From Leptoclinus maculatus (taxonomy: Eukaryota; Chordata; Actinopteri; Perciformes; Stichaeidae), in the NCBI GenBank assembly GCA_032191485.1, contig JAVDOI010000042.1, positions 1,013,809-1,077,808 of the forward strand: a stretch of 64,000 bases of DNA. The letters are read 5' to 3'. Of the stretch, positions 1-21,420 are shown in pieces. The stretch's first letter is position 1. The number at the start of each line of letters is the position of its first letter. A model generated the notes under the pieces. It was not told the DNA's origin and made no database searches. It saw nothing but the letters and a program-made list of their open reading frames with translations. The position numbers and the translations under genes are program-made.

Positions 1-306
1 TGGCTAGCAGTCGGCAGGTCAGAATGAGATTTTGGCACATCTATCTGTCAACATCAGTCCATTCTCACTGGATCAATATCTTATCTACACTGTGCTCCTC
101 TCCATCACTCTCCCTTCCTCTCTCCGTATCCCTCCATCATTCCGCATGATGACTGATTGACTGACTCCGTGTTCCTGTGCTCTGCGTCGCCCTTCTCTGT
201 CTCGCTCCCTCTACCCAGTCGTCTCGTTGCCTATGTCTGCCAGACCCTCGGCTGATCTCAGTCAGGACATACGATAAAATACGGAGGCCACAGACACTTT
301 ACTCAC

Positions 307-8776
<8,470 letters not shown>

Positions 8777-9944
8777 CGCGGCACGAAACGGGGTCACCTG
8801 AAAGAGGGGGAGAGCGGGAACATGAGCACAACACAGTCAGCTTTCAGTCTCATTGCTTACTGAGGATATGTTCCAATATTGAAAAATGATATTCTTACAG
8901 CAGCAGTGTAAAAGAGAACACAGCCGATACATTTGAAAACATAAATACAACGATATATTAAGTTAAACATATAACTAATAAAGACTAATTTTTATAAATA
9001 TTATACATACATATTGTTCACTTTAATAACATGCTTGTTTGAATGTACTCTTTATTTGTTTGTTTGTTTATCATATTTCATTGTAAATGTCTTTTACTAT
9101 TGCATGTTTATTGTCACGCAACAATCACCAAGCCACATTTTTTGTATGTGTAACATATTTAGCAATAAAACGTTTCTGATGCAAATATTCACTATTGGCT
9201 CTCTACATGAGAAAGAGTTAAAGAACAGATGTTTAAGTTTACAGTCTTTAAAGGGGCAAAAGGGAAAGAAATATCAGGCTGGCCTGCAAAATATACAGTG
9301 TGTTTACTATACATTTTTTAACCCAATTGAAAAAAGAAAAAAGCTACAGTCGTGGATAAACAATGATGCCTAACCTCGGGGCTGTTTTTCTTCTGGTTTG
9401 GTTTGTAAAATCACAGAAATGTAACTTCTCATGCTAGAGCTGTAATTAGACATTCAAGCCTGCTGAACGCATGAAAACATCCTTTAAAGAAAAGTTGGGT
9501 TTTCTTGACTACAAACCCCATGAAAAGATCAAAACTACTAACAAGTGTTTCCTGTTAAGCCGAAGCCTGACGCAGTGTATACTTTCCTTCCTGCTTCTCT
9601 AAATACTAGTGCACCAAATCCACAGCTGGAAATAGTACCCAACAAACACACTATTTATCCTGTAGTGTTTGCTAAAAACTACAGTACCCAGCTGTTCCAG
9701 GAGAACCATGGACAAAGGGGGTCAAAGTAGGGAGAGGAGAGTGTATCGAGAGAACGCAGGGCTGGTTTTTGGCCTTCTGCGTGGGATGTGTTGACGATAA
9801 CTAAAGTGCAGACTACTGCCAGGCTTACATTCTACATTCCTGAGAAATGTCACCGTAGAGCAGCGATGGAGAACCACTCAGCATGAAGAGCTCTGAGTAT
9901 GGAGGGTTATTTCTATTCCGACTGACCGCTGAGCACAGCATGCG

Positions 9945-10834
9945 TGAAAAGCATGTGTGTGAAAGCGTGTGTGTGAAAGCATGTGTGAAAGCGTGTGTGT
10001 GAAAACGCGTGTGTGAAAGCGCGTGTGTGAAAGTGTGTGTGTGAAAGTGCGTGTGTGAAAGTGCGTGTGTGAAAGTGCGTGTGTGAAAGTGCGTGTGTGA
10101 AAGTGCGTGTGTGAAAGTGCGTGTGTGAAAGTGCGTGTGTGAAAGAGTGTGTGAAAGTGCGTGTGTGAAAGAGTGTGTGAAAGTGTGTGTGTGAAAGCGT
10201 GTGTGAAAGCGCGTGTGTATAAGCGCGTGTGAAAATGTGTGTGTGAAAACGTGTGTGTGAAAACGTGTGTGTGAAAGCGTGTGTGTGAAAACACGTGTGT
10301 GAAAACACGTGTGTGAAAGCGTGTGTGTGAAAACGTGTGTGAAAGAGTGTGTGAAAGTGTGTGTGTGAAAGCGTGTGTGAAAGCGCGTGTGTATAAGCGC
10401 GTGTGAAAATGTGTGTGTGAAAACGTGTGTGTGAAAGCGTGTGTGTGAACGTGTGTGAAAGAGTGTGTGTGAAAACGTGTGTGAAAGCGAGTGTGTGAAA
10501 ACGTGTGTGAAAGAGTGTGTGTGAAAGCGCATGTGTGAAAACTCGTGTTGGAAAGCGTGTGTGTGAAAACGCGTGTGTGAAAGAGTGTGTGTGAAAGCGC
10601 GTGTGTGAAAGCGCGTGTGTGAAAACTCGTGTTGGAAAGCGTGTGTGTGAAAACGCGTGTGTGAAAGAGTGTGTGAAAGCGCGTGTGTGAAAGCGCGTGT
10701 GTGAAAGTGCGTGTGTGGAAACGTGTGTGAAAGAGTGTGTGTGAAAATGTGTGTGAAAACGCGTGTGAAAGAGTGTGTGTGAAAGCGTGTGTGTGAAAGC
10801 GTGTGTGTGAAAGCGTGTGTGTGAAAACGTGTGT
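9945..10834. repeat. degenerate GTGTGTGAAAGC minisatellite
   Basis: About 890 bp built from a 10-14 bp unit (GTGTGTGAAAGC, with AAAAC, AAAGTGC and AAAGAG variants). Higher-order duplication is visible: a block near 10,191 recurs near 10,367 and another near 10,525 recurs near 10,605. On the minus strand it reads TTTCACACACACGC and starts within ten bases of the donor of the non-coding apbb2 exon. The 350-codon His-Thr-Phe frame across it is a repeat artefact. Confidence 0.93.
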
Positions 10835-10841
10835 CTCGTAC

Positions 10842-10909
10842 CTGACAGGAGGTTAGCCGTGGACCGGCGCTGGTCACGGTTCAGGGTTCAGTGGTGCTCA
10901 GCTGCAGAT
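10842..10909 (-). other. apbb2: non-coding 5' exon of apbb2
   Basis: On the minus strand a pyrimidine-rich tract ending TGTGGTGTTCAG precedes 10909, and a donor GTACGAG follows 10842, defining a 68-bp exon. It contains no ATG that opens into the apbb2 frame, as expected for a 5' UTR exon. The next exon is the start-codon exon about 2 kb downstream. The assignment rests on splice signals and position only; no transcript was seen. Confidence 0.5.
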
Positions 10910-10914
10910 CTGAA

Positions 10915-13190
10915 CACCACAGAAGAAAAATAAAGAAAATAACGATCAGAAGAAGAATGCAGAGAATTCTTGGTACTCCTTGGGTTGCCCTCAGAGACCA
11001 CATTCACCCGTGTAGAAACCCGACTACAGCTGGTTTCTATGGAGACGACATAACACAGTGAAGGGACTCCAGACACTGTGGCAATCAGAAAAAAGAGGCA
11101 TTCAAGGACCTCAGACAGAGAGGTAAACAATTGGTGGGGGCTGTTTGTTCGGTGAAGAATTGCTCATCTGAGTGTACACACGTGATCAGCGAACGTACAG
11201 AGGACAGTGTTTTCCCTGTCAATCCAAATCAAGAGTATTTCTTTCAATACTTTTTTCAGGGTCTTCCCTGTTTAGCAGTGATGCTAAGGTGGTACCTACC
11301 AGGTGGAGGGATAGCGGCGCACAGAAAGGTGCTGCCAACCTGGATATGATACTATGCGTTTAGTTTGGAGTTTATCCAAACAACAACAAGGCCCCAATTT
11401 AGCTAAAGGGCTCCACCTTAGATTCAAATATGCTCTGCTTTAGTTGCTTCAAAGCAAAAAGAGAATTTACTATGGCTTTTACTTTGACGCACTCACAGGA
11501 AGTGTTAAGAGTTGTATTCACTGGGGTTAGCTTAGCCTAGCATCCTAGGAAAGCGTTTTTTATTTTTTAAGTAGAAATTTGCTCTAAAGTGGCGTGTCTG
11601 AATAACAAACGCCAATAGCGGTGCTCGTAACTAATGACAGCAGCTACACTTTCAGTCCCAACAGGAAGAAGGAGAACTTCTGAAAGCGTGGAGGCATTTA
11701 CAAGAATCTCTTTTTACATTAAAAGAAAACATACCAAGTTGAAATAAGCCCTTTACGCAGCTGCGGACTTACCGGAGACCTAAGGATTGTGGGAAACTCT
11801 AGGATGTCGCGCGTCCATACTGGTAGCCAGTGGTTGTCTTTTTCTCATCCAATCATGGGGGCTTCGGCGAGGCAGCGTTGTCCTGAGGGAGAAGACCAAC
11901 ATAAAACAGGATTAGTGAGAGAGAGAGAGAAAGAGGATTGCAGGACACCAGCGAGACAAATAATAAAGACGCATTAATTATTTACAACCTCGATCAAACG
12001 CTAATACACAAGGTGTGTGTGTGTGTGTGTGAACATGGGGCTCATTTTGTATAGAGCTCATATTTCTTTCTTTGGTGCAACCCTTCACTGACTGGAACCA
12101 TCGTAAACTTAATGCCACAGGAGACTTGTAAAGTCCACCTACACTCCAACAACCAACACACACACACACACTACTGCATAATGCAGTCAAGACTCGTGGA
12201 CAGTTTCTCACCAACACACAACCGCTATGTGTAGTGGAGGGTGAGATAATAAGCATAGTCAGAATAGACCGTAAGATTCCACTTCCCCCCGACTGAGTGG
12301 CTGGGAAAAAAAACACCTGGAATGATTGGAGGAATGAAATGTCATCCCAATCACATGGATCCGTTAGCTAAAGTATGAGCTGACACTGACCATTGACACT
12401 GGCAAGGATGTTACTCCAAATGACTAGTAATTAATCAACCTTGTTTAAAGATCCAATCAATTACAGCCACAAATCCCCTGCAGCCGTGAAGGCAAAAGTG
12501 TGCCGATGACTGCGGGAACATTCAGACATTTAAGTGCACGAAGATCGAACTGTCATCAGGGTTTTGATAATCAGGCAAATCCTCAGTTGGCAACGGCAGT
12601 GAATGTTATTGGCCCACACACTGAAAATGATCAGCTAGCTGTTTTAAATGCAGCAAAGTGGAGATTTACCCCGCACGAATTGCTCTCATTTGTCTACAGT
12701 GTGACAGAATTCAGTGTTATGATTCATGTTAAAAAAAGAAAGGAATTAAAAGTTCTCGTCAGTGGACAGAATGGCAAAGGAAAGCATTTGAATCCCTCAT
12801 CTGTCAAGCTACCTGCAGTGCTTTGCGTGAGCTGTTGCTTCCCTGGAGGAGAGATTAGTGATTTATAGTTTGGTCCTTCAATAAATAAGGCAGCAATAAT
12901 GTTTCTATGTAATTAGCCAAGCTACATATGTATGTTATTTTGCATGCTTGATCACAAAGTGGAATGCAGTTAGTGGATCCATCGCATCTTGTCATAAGTA
13001 CACTAAGCAAATACAGTTTAAGCTACTGTTTTCAAGCCTGTGGATAAATGGCAACATCAGGCCACGTGTCATGTCATCAAGATGTGGAAATTTAGAGAGA
13101 AACTAAATGCTAATTGTTTTTATTGCCAACTCCCAAAAATGTCCACTTAAAGATAGAATAAATAACAATGAATCTCCAGGCCTACATGAC
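10915..13190. other. apbb2 intron, no gene seen
   Basis: Mixed-composition intronic sequence with short CA runs (about 12,013 and 12,158) and no supported exon or element boundary. The 122-codon frame at 12,500-12,868 has no recognisable domain. Confidence 0.55.
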
Positions 13191-13201
13191 CTTTATTTTT
13201 T

Positions 13202-13622
13202 TATGCCTAAGCCTAACGCTTGTTTTGTTGCCTAAGCCTAGCACTTGTTTTGTTGCCTAAGCCTAACGCTTGTTTTGTTGCCTGAGCCTAACGCTTGTTT
13301 TGTTGCCTAAGCCTAACGCTTGTTTTGTTGCCTAAGCCTAACGCTTGTTTTGTTGCCTAAGCCTAACGCTTGTTTTGTTGCCTAAGCCTAACGCTTGTTT
13401 TGTTGCCTAAGCCTAACGTTTGTTTTGTTGCCTAAGCCTAACGTTTGTTTTGTTGCCTATGCCTAACGTTTGTTTTGTTGCGTAAGCCTAGCGCTTGTTT
13501 TTTATGCCTAAGCCTAACGCTTGTTTTGTTGCCTAAGCCTAACGTTTGTTTTGTTGCCTAAGCCTAACGTTTGTTTTGTTGCCTAAACCTAACGTTTGTT
13601 TTGTTGCCTAAACCTAACGTTT
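13202..13622. repeat. 25-bp minisatellite, CCTAAGCCTAACGCTTGTTTTGTTG
   Basis: About seventeen tandem copies of a 25-bp unit of the form TTGCCTAAGCCTAACG followed by CTTGTTTTG. Variants change CGC to CGT and AAGCC to AAACC. The variants are grouped along the array, with CGC units mostly left and CGT units right, which suggests local unit expansion. It lies in the large 5' intron of apbb2. Confidence 0.95.
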
Positions 13623-13975
13623 GTGACCGTTTTCCTAAACCTGTTCCGAGCAACACGAAAAAAAACATTTGTGTCCCTTGTACATAAAAACAATAGATTG
13701 CATTTCGTGACTATTTCACAAACTGCCATGAGACTGTTTACTCTTTCTCTCACAATAGAAACAAGACTTCATACAGTAGATGCAATGAACTTTGCTCTCT
13801 CTTTGACATATTTCGCCGACTTCATGCATACAGAGTCTTTTAATAGAGTGGAACCATAATGTCGAAGCAGAGAAAAAAAATCCACTCCTTTTAGGTTGTT
13901 AAGAAAGACTAAACTACACATTTGCACTACGGACCATTTGCAACAGAAACAACTGGGTATTCAATGGCAATATAA

Positions 13976-14160
13976 CAGTAACTGGTAACTGGACTTGCAT
14001 GTATACAGCACCTTCATAGTCTTCTGACCACTGAAAAGCGCTTTACACTACATGTCAACATTCACCCATTCACACGCACTCAGGTTCAGCGTCTTGCCCA
14101 AGGACACAAGGACATGCGGAGTGGAGGAGTCTGGGATCGAACACCCGATCCAGATAGGAA
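13976..14160. repeat. teleost interspersed retroposon fragment
   Basis: Contains the sequence style AAAGCGCTTTACACTAC, CATTCACCCATTCACACGCACTC and CTTGCCCAAGGACAC, then GGGATCGAAC. I recognise this from widespread teleost LINE/SINE-related repeats. Boundaries and family are not resolved. Confidence 0.6.
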
Positions 14161-14571
14161 ACACCACAAGGCTATTTTGCAGTATATTTGTTAATAAATG
14201 TTTTGCAGTTTGAAAAATGAATACTGCTGGACATAGTAAGATTTTATAAGATTGTTAAAGATTTAAGATTTTCCAGAGACCCCACAGAACTTTGCTGCTG
14301 AGGCTTTCTGAGAGTCTCTCACATTTTGCATACATTTTGCACACATTGTTCGTTGATCCCACATACCGAAGAACACTTGATCTGCCAAAGCAACGGTCTT
14401 ATACTGAGCCAATACTGTTTACGGATATAATAGACACATCTGGTTTGTCTGGCAACACTAGCTGTTACACAGACTTGTGGTAAACAGGTAAACCATCTGA
14501 AGAGCAGCTGTATAATTTTGACCTGAAACCAGATGTGTGTACTGTAATGGATTTTCTCTAATGGTTTAAGC

Positions 14572-15532
14572 TAGGGCTGCAACAACGAATCGATAAAATC
14601 GATAAAATTCGATTATTAAAAGAGTTGGCAACGAATTTCATTATCGATTCGTTGTGTCGCGCGATTATTACGCCACTCAATAAGTCGCGGAGATGTTTGA
14701 GTATAAAAAAAAAAGTTGAGTTGAGCGCAGAGCAGAGCGGAGGTAGAGGAAAGACCACCGGAGAAACCGTAACGCTGTTTGATGGTGCGCGATCCGTAGG
14801 CGGGGCATATCCGGCGTGCATGGCCGAACCGAGTGCGACAGTACGGCGGATCAGCCGCCCCGGAGTCGACTGCTATCAGGGACGTAACGTCCCTCCAGTA
14901 GCTCTTCTGGTGCCGGTGTTTACTCGTTATCCAGTTTGACAAGCATGACAAGTTAGCGTTAGCTCGTTAATAACAGTAGTAAAGCAGGACTAAAGACACG
15001 TTTTTATTCACTCGCCTTTTTTGGCCCATTCATTTTTCAATCTGTTGTCATGTATATATATTCTGTGCTTTGTCCCATATCGGTTATTGTTGACAAATAT
15101 ATTTGTGTGTTGTACTTTTAAATTTTTTTTATAGCACTTGGTCATCTTAAACTGTGTTTAAATGTGGTGTATAAATTAACTTAACTTGCACTTACTACAA
15201 TGATGGTAATAATTTAATGAATAAGCTTCAAGTGAACTTGAGTGTGTGTGCGTGTCTGAGTGTGAGAGTGTGTGCGTCTGTGAGTGTAGTGTAGTTCTGA
15301 CGTTCAAACAAATCCTGTTAAGTTTTCTGATTTGTATTTTTCTTTATTTTTTATAAATGATTTATTGTTCTGACAGCTCAGGTCCCTTTAAACAAAAATA
15401 TACATATTTTTGTGCACTTTATTTAAAAAAAAACGATATAATTGGCAGATGTTTTTATCCGATTCATCGATTAATCGTCAAAATAATCGACAGATTAATC
15501 GATTATTAAAATAATCGTTAGTTGCAGCCCTA
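14572..15532 (+). mobile_element. hAT-type DNA transposon (non-autonomous), copy 1
   Basis: The element begins TAGGGCTGCAAC and ends GTTGCAGCCCTA, and is flanked by a perfect 8-bp target duplication GTTTAAGC (14564-14571 and 15533-15540). Terminal inverted repeats of this sequence with 8-bp duplications are typical of hAT elements. The 961-bp interior has no transposase I can recognise; a ~100-codon GC-rich frame near 14,625-14,939 is shared with copy 2 but resembles nothing known to me. Strand is arbitrary. Confidence 0.93.
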
Positions 15533-15889
15533 GTTTAAGCGTTGATTACAAGAGAGATGTCATGTCAGAAGTCTTTCGGTCCTTAGGAATCCCTTTTTAA
15601 AAAAATGAAAGCGCTAATGTATAAAAACTGCCAATGACTGAGGCAAGGAAAGAAGGACGATGTATAAAGCGATTCTGAAAAATAGCAATAAAAACGTTGC
15701 ATTCTGGGATTAAAAATGACAGGGCGTGCAGCTTGGTTCCCTGAATCCTGCTGCGACAAGTCTGCATACCTGGGAACAGCGAGAAAGTATTTGTATGAAG
15801 GGGTGTCTGTCTACACTAACAATTTATGAATCATTTCCCGTGACATGTTGCTGCTGACTTGGCTTTAACGGTTGGATGTGGTATGTGTA

Positions 15890-16914
15890 TAGGGCTGCAA
15901 CTAACGATTATTTTAATAATCGATTAATCTGTCGATTATTTTTACGATTAATCGATGAATCGGATAAAAAAAAAAGCATTAATTTCCAACCCTTTATTCA
16001 AAAACAGTATGCTTTATGCTTTACATCTGCCAATTATATCGTTGTTTTTTTAATAAAGTGCACAAAAATATGTATATTTTTGTTTAAAGGGACCTGAGCT
16101 GTCAGAACAATAAATCATTTATAAAAAATAAAGAAAAATACAAATCAGAAAACTTAACAGGATTTGTTTGAACGTCAGAACTTGTTCTCTACACTACACT
16201 CACAGATGCACAGACTCTCACACTCAGACACGCACACACACTCAAGTTCACTTGAAGCTTATTCATTAAATTATTACCATCATTGTAGTAAGTGCAAGTT
16301 AAGTTAATTTATACACCACATTTAAACACAGTTTAAGATGACCAAGTGCTATAAAAAAAATTAAAAAGTACAACACACACAAATATATTTGTCAACAATA
16401 ACCGATATGGGACAAAGCACAGAATATATATACATGACAACAGATTGAAAAATGAATGGGCCAAAAAAGGCGAGTGAATAAAAACGTGTCTTTAGTCCTG
16501 CTTTACTACTGTTATTAACGAGCTAACGCTAACTTGTCATGCTTGTCAAACTGGATAACGAGTAAACACCAGCACCAGAAGAGCTACTGGAGGGACGTTA
16601 CGTCCCTGATAGCAGTCGACTCCGGGGCGGCTGATCCGCCGTATTGTCGCACTCGGTTCGGCCATTTAACGCCGGATACGCCCCGCCTACGGATCGCGCA
16701 CCGTCAAACATCGTTACGGGTCTCCGGTGGTCTTTCCTCTACCTCTGCTCTGCTCTGCGCTCAACTCAACTTATTTTTTTTATACTCAAACATCTCCGCG
16801 ACTTATTGAGTGGCGTAATAATCGCGCGACACAACGAATCGATAATGAAATTCGTTGCCAACACTTTTAATAATCGAATTTTATCGATTTTATCGATTCG
16901 TTGTTGCAGCCCTA
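15890..16914 (-). mobile_element. hAT-type DNA transposon, copy 2, inverted relative to copy 1
   Basis: Same family as the element at 14,572 but in the opposite orientation: it begins with the end that copy 1 finishes with. The perfect 8-bp target duplication TATGTGTA lies at 15882-15889 and 16915-16922. It is 1,025 bp long, with small insertions and substitutions relative to copy 1. The two copies form a ~1 kb inverted repeat with a ~357 bp spacer. Confidence 0.93.
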
Positions 16915-16922
16915 TATGTGTA

Positions 16923-19019
16923 ATCGCGGTCTACTACCCTCCCCTTATTACAAGAGTCATTGCAGGTGGTACTGTGTTTAAGGGTGTTCACAGTCATATT
17001 AAGTGAACAGTTTATGGAATTATAGTGCTTTTTTTATACATACATTGTTTTTAAAGATACAGATCAAGTATAGAGAATAGAAGGTTTTTGGTCAGCCACC
17101 TGACCTCAGTATATCTAAGCATGTGTTTCCCTTGCTGATGTCCCAACTGAAGGCACAAAGACCCCCAAAACATGCAATAGATTGTTTGCAATCACGTGAC
17201 TATTATGATGCGCAAAATTCAGATGGAGGGCAGGAAGTGAAGAACCTATATACTGCGCAAATTAGAAATTGAGGAAAATTAATACATAAAAGGGTTGGTT
17301 GAACCTGCACGCAGCAGTTATTGCCAGATAATAGAAACACATATTGGATGTGATCCTACAAAATGAAGAAGAGCGATATTTCCCACAACTTGACCGATTT
17401 TCCTGGTGTGGAGGCGATCGACATTACAAATGACCTCGTCCTCCAGACCTCCTACACGGCAAAATAGTTGTGTAAAAAACTTTAGACTCTTGTCTAAAGG
17501 CTTACAACTATTTTGTGTGTAATTTGGTCCACGACCTCGGAACCAAAGTAGCATTGAACAACTGCTGTCTTGTTTTTTCCCGGGTAGCTAGCATCGCTAA
17601 AAACAAATCTCCCGGTAGATAGCTAACTAGCTTTCCCCCGCTAGCATAACTAAAAACAAATCTCCCGGTAGATAGCTAACTAGCTTTCTCCCGCATAAAA
17701 ACAATGACAAAAACACTGACAAAAGACACGTGGTGGTGATATGGTGGTGATATCGCTGGAAACATAGCCAGACACATCTGTGATATTATCCCCCTGTGGT
17801 GTTTGTTCTGTAGCTAGTGTTTTACCGTTTTAGCTAGCTAGCTAGTTAGCTGCCGGGAGTTATGGCGCACTCATGTACGCCTTCATCTGGCGTACCACCA
17901 TGGTCTGTGTGTGTGTCTCAAATATTTTTCTGAAAACATGTCAGACGAGGAAAATTTTATCGCCCAGCTCCCTCTGGAGTCTACCTAAAGGCTTTCTTCA
18001 CACTCCCCGAGATCTGTAAACATACTTTGATGTGCAAAATGGGTGGAGGTACCCTTTAAAAGTCACCACTTTAACCTCATACCGACTGTTTCACTGCAAG
18101 CCCAGTGTGCTGGAGTAGAGCCTTGATGACACAAATGTGTCGCTGTCCAAACACTAACTACAGACTGCTCTGGTGTTGCATAACAACTTTTTTTTTTTTC
18201 TACAGACACGGATGTGAAACGTAAAGCTTTTGACACTCGGGTGGAGCTCCAGCTCGGCGGCAAGTAGGCACTAAAGCTGTGACTTCCAGTACCGAAGGCA
18301 TCTGAACATGGCCTCTAATTGGACGGGACGACAGCGATCGTGGTGCCTGTTCTGGGCTTCCTGCAGTCCTGTGCAGCGGACGGACGGACGGGGTCTAGGC
18401 ATGATTACAGGGCCCCTCCAGTGGGCAGGGCAGCGCTGACAAAACAGAGACAAACGCTCATTCACACACACACACATACACACGAGTAGTAAATATGAGG
18501 GTGAACCTTCCACATGGACTCGCCTGTAAACAGTAGAAACTGACACAGGGAGGAGGGTAATCAGATCTAGGATGTGTCACAGCATGACGGTTTGACCTTT
18601 GACTCCTGACCCTCTGGCCAACCCACTGAGTGTGTGCTGTTGCATGTGCGTGTTGTTACTGTGGTCTATAATGTTAGGTGTGTTGGGGGGAGGGGTCTGG
18701 CTCCACCAAAGAATGGAGGGAGCAGCTGCGAACACTCCACCACTCTCTCTCTATTTCTTTTTCACCACCAGACTCTGGAAGAGTGAGGAAGAGGCGGATT
18801 GCTTTTTTGAACATTCATGAGCCAAGTGGACTCCTGCCAGCAGGTCGACAGGCCTCTCATCCTTCCTTCCCCGCCCTTTCCCCTCTCAAGGCTCCTCGCC
18901 AGTCCAGTTCCTCTGCTAATCCCACTTGACTTTTACCTCTTTCCTTTATCCCATTCTCTTTGCCCGTTTCCTCTCCTCTACCTCTCCTACGATCATCTTC
19001 TACCTCTCACCCCCCCCCC

Positions 19020-19050
<31 letters not shown>

Positions 19051-20167
19051 ACCTCCTCTTTCCTTTGTCTAGAAGAGAATTGCTGTCTTTTCTCATTAAA
19101 AGTGAAGAAGGTCTGTAAACTCTCATAAAACCACCCGTTTCACTCTACAAACCCCTGATTTACAGTCCCCCCTCCTCCTGCTCTCGTCTCCCCCTCTGCC
19201 TGTAAGGAACCCCATCTGTTGCCAAATAAAAAAGACTGACTGAAAAGGCAAAACTGTCACAGTTAAGAGGCCGGGGCCGTCGGAAAGATAAAACAAAAAC
19301 GGACGGATTCGCGTCAACGAGGCTCGGCGTGCAGAATAGAAAGTGCAACTGGGTGTTGTTGTTTTTTCTAACTTTTTTGGATGAGGATGTGAACGTGTAA
19401 ACCAGCTCGTAAAATAGCAGGCAACCTTCACAGATCTTCCCTGGCTTTATTGTCATTGGCTGCAGACAGAGTGGGCCGGACCTCATGTAGCTGCAAACGG
19501 CCTCGACAAACCAGGCTGATTGGTTAGCAACACTGCTAACCAATCACATGTAGCTGGAGAGCTCTTCACATTCCAACCACTAGGCCATATGCTATTATCA
19601 TTATCACTTTTTTGGGGTAAAAATATAAAAATAAATAAGACAAAGGCAGATCGCCACATTATGTCTACACAGACTATTTAACTCCCTGTATCAATCACAG
19701 CTTCATTGTATATAAATCTCTAAACAGCTTTAGGACCGGCCTCCACTGCAGACTCCATGTTGTTTTATGTGCCTATTTGTTCACTCGGATCCCAAACTGC
19801 AGGTTTGTTTTATGACCAGAAGCACAGCCATGAGAAAAGTGGCGATGCGGCATTTTCAAATGATATAGAGTATGTTTATATTAGGGTTATTCTTAGTCAC
19901 CTCATATGAAGAGCTACATATTTTGCAGCTATACTAGCAAATCAAAATTAATTAATTAAAAAAAACATCAATCAGCCCGACACAAAGCTAACAGATGGCT
20001 GGTGACTGGTCCATTCTGGAATCTGGATATATTATTAGATATATAGATATATTTATCCAAGCTCAGTGTGTGTGTATTTGTGACCACAAAAACAAGGAAG
20101 AAGCAGGGAGGAAAACAATAGCCATCTACAGAATCTGGTTTCCAGAATAACAGCGGAAGGGGAGGCC

Positions 20168-20232
<65 letters not shown>

Positions 20233-20321
20233 CATCCATATATTGTTGATAGCGGGAAATTACTGCGACACAGTGACAAAACTCTGAGACTGCAGCCTAA
20301 ACAAACAGTCTTATATACAGA

Positions 20322-20361
<40 letters not shown>

Positions 20362-20676
20362 GCTCTGTGGCCGTACGTCGTCCTCGCAGCAGCAGTGTAC
20401 GGACAGAAATAGCTCTACTGTGATTCCTCTTTATTCACACTGCAGTTTGACGTCCACCCAGTGGATGTACTGTACACATACTGCTGAAAGGTATCATTTC
20501 TCCTCCGGCGTGGTTTCCACGGGCGGGAGAGCGAGAGACAGAATGACCACAAAAGAAAAGGAGAGCAGTGAGGAATTTCCAGGGTGTGCCAAAAGAATCT
20601 CAGGCATGTCTCTCTTTTCAGGGGGGTGGGGGGGGTCAAGGCAAAAACCTCTAATTGGTCAACAAAGGTTACAGAC

Positions 20677-20713
<37 letters not shown>

Positions 20714-20889
20714 CTCTTGGAATTGGAGGTTGCATGTGTGGACAGGTTCCATCCACTGACCCTGAGCAGACTGAAGGGCCACGGCAGTCAAACACAAACA
20801 AGGTGAGAGTGAGCGGCCTTTACATAGTTACTGCCTATATTTAAATGAAGACCACCGGGGGCAACAGAGGGTTCTGTGACAGCCTCTCA

Positions 20890-20934
<45 letters not shown>

Positions 20935-21384
20935 GACTTTGGAATCCTATGACGTGTGGAAAAAAGAAAATAAACGTTTCAGAAACAGAAGCGCAGGGAC
21001 GAATTTCCTGGATTTGGGAAGCTTGGTAGCAAGTTAATCCTACCCCCTAAACCCCATTTATTCCCCCCCACCCCGGTTCCCAGCCCCTCTCTTCCTGTGG
21101 GTGGGTGAAGGGAGGTCGAGGGAGGGGAAGAAAAGAGCGCGCCCCGCCGAAACAGAGCCGAGCGCAGCGAGAGGAGGGAAGTCCCGTTTCAGTCCCTCCG
21201 CGGGACACATGTGAGCCGGTCGTGTGGCCTCACCGCGATGAGACGACGGCTCTTCCTGGATGCGATGCTGAGGCCACACAAGCTGTGCCAGGAGTAGAGC
21301 CAGGGAGCAACAAGTAGAGCCACGTCCAGTGGAGTTTTTACATAGTTCAGAGTTCTGGAGTGTCATGTTGACATTCAAATGATT

Positions 21385-21420
<36 letters not shown>

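Noticed and set aside
9825..10877. 350-codon frame with His-Thr-Phe-Ser repeats
   Set aside because: It is a translation of the GTGTGTGAAAGC minisatellite and is equally open in three frames. The flanking real signal is a splice donor, not a start codon.
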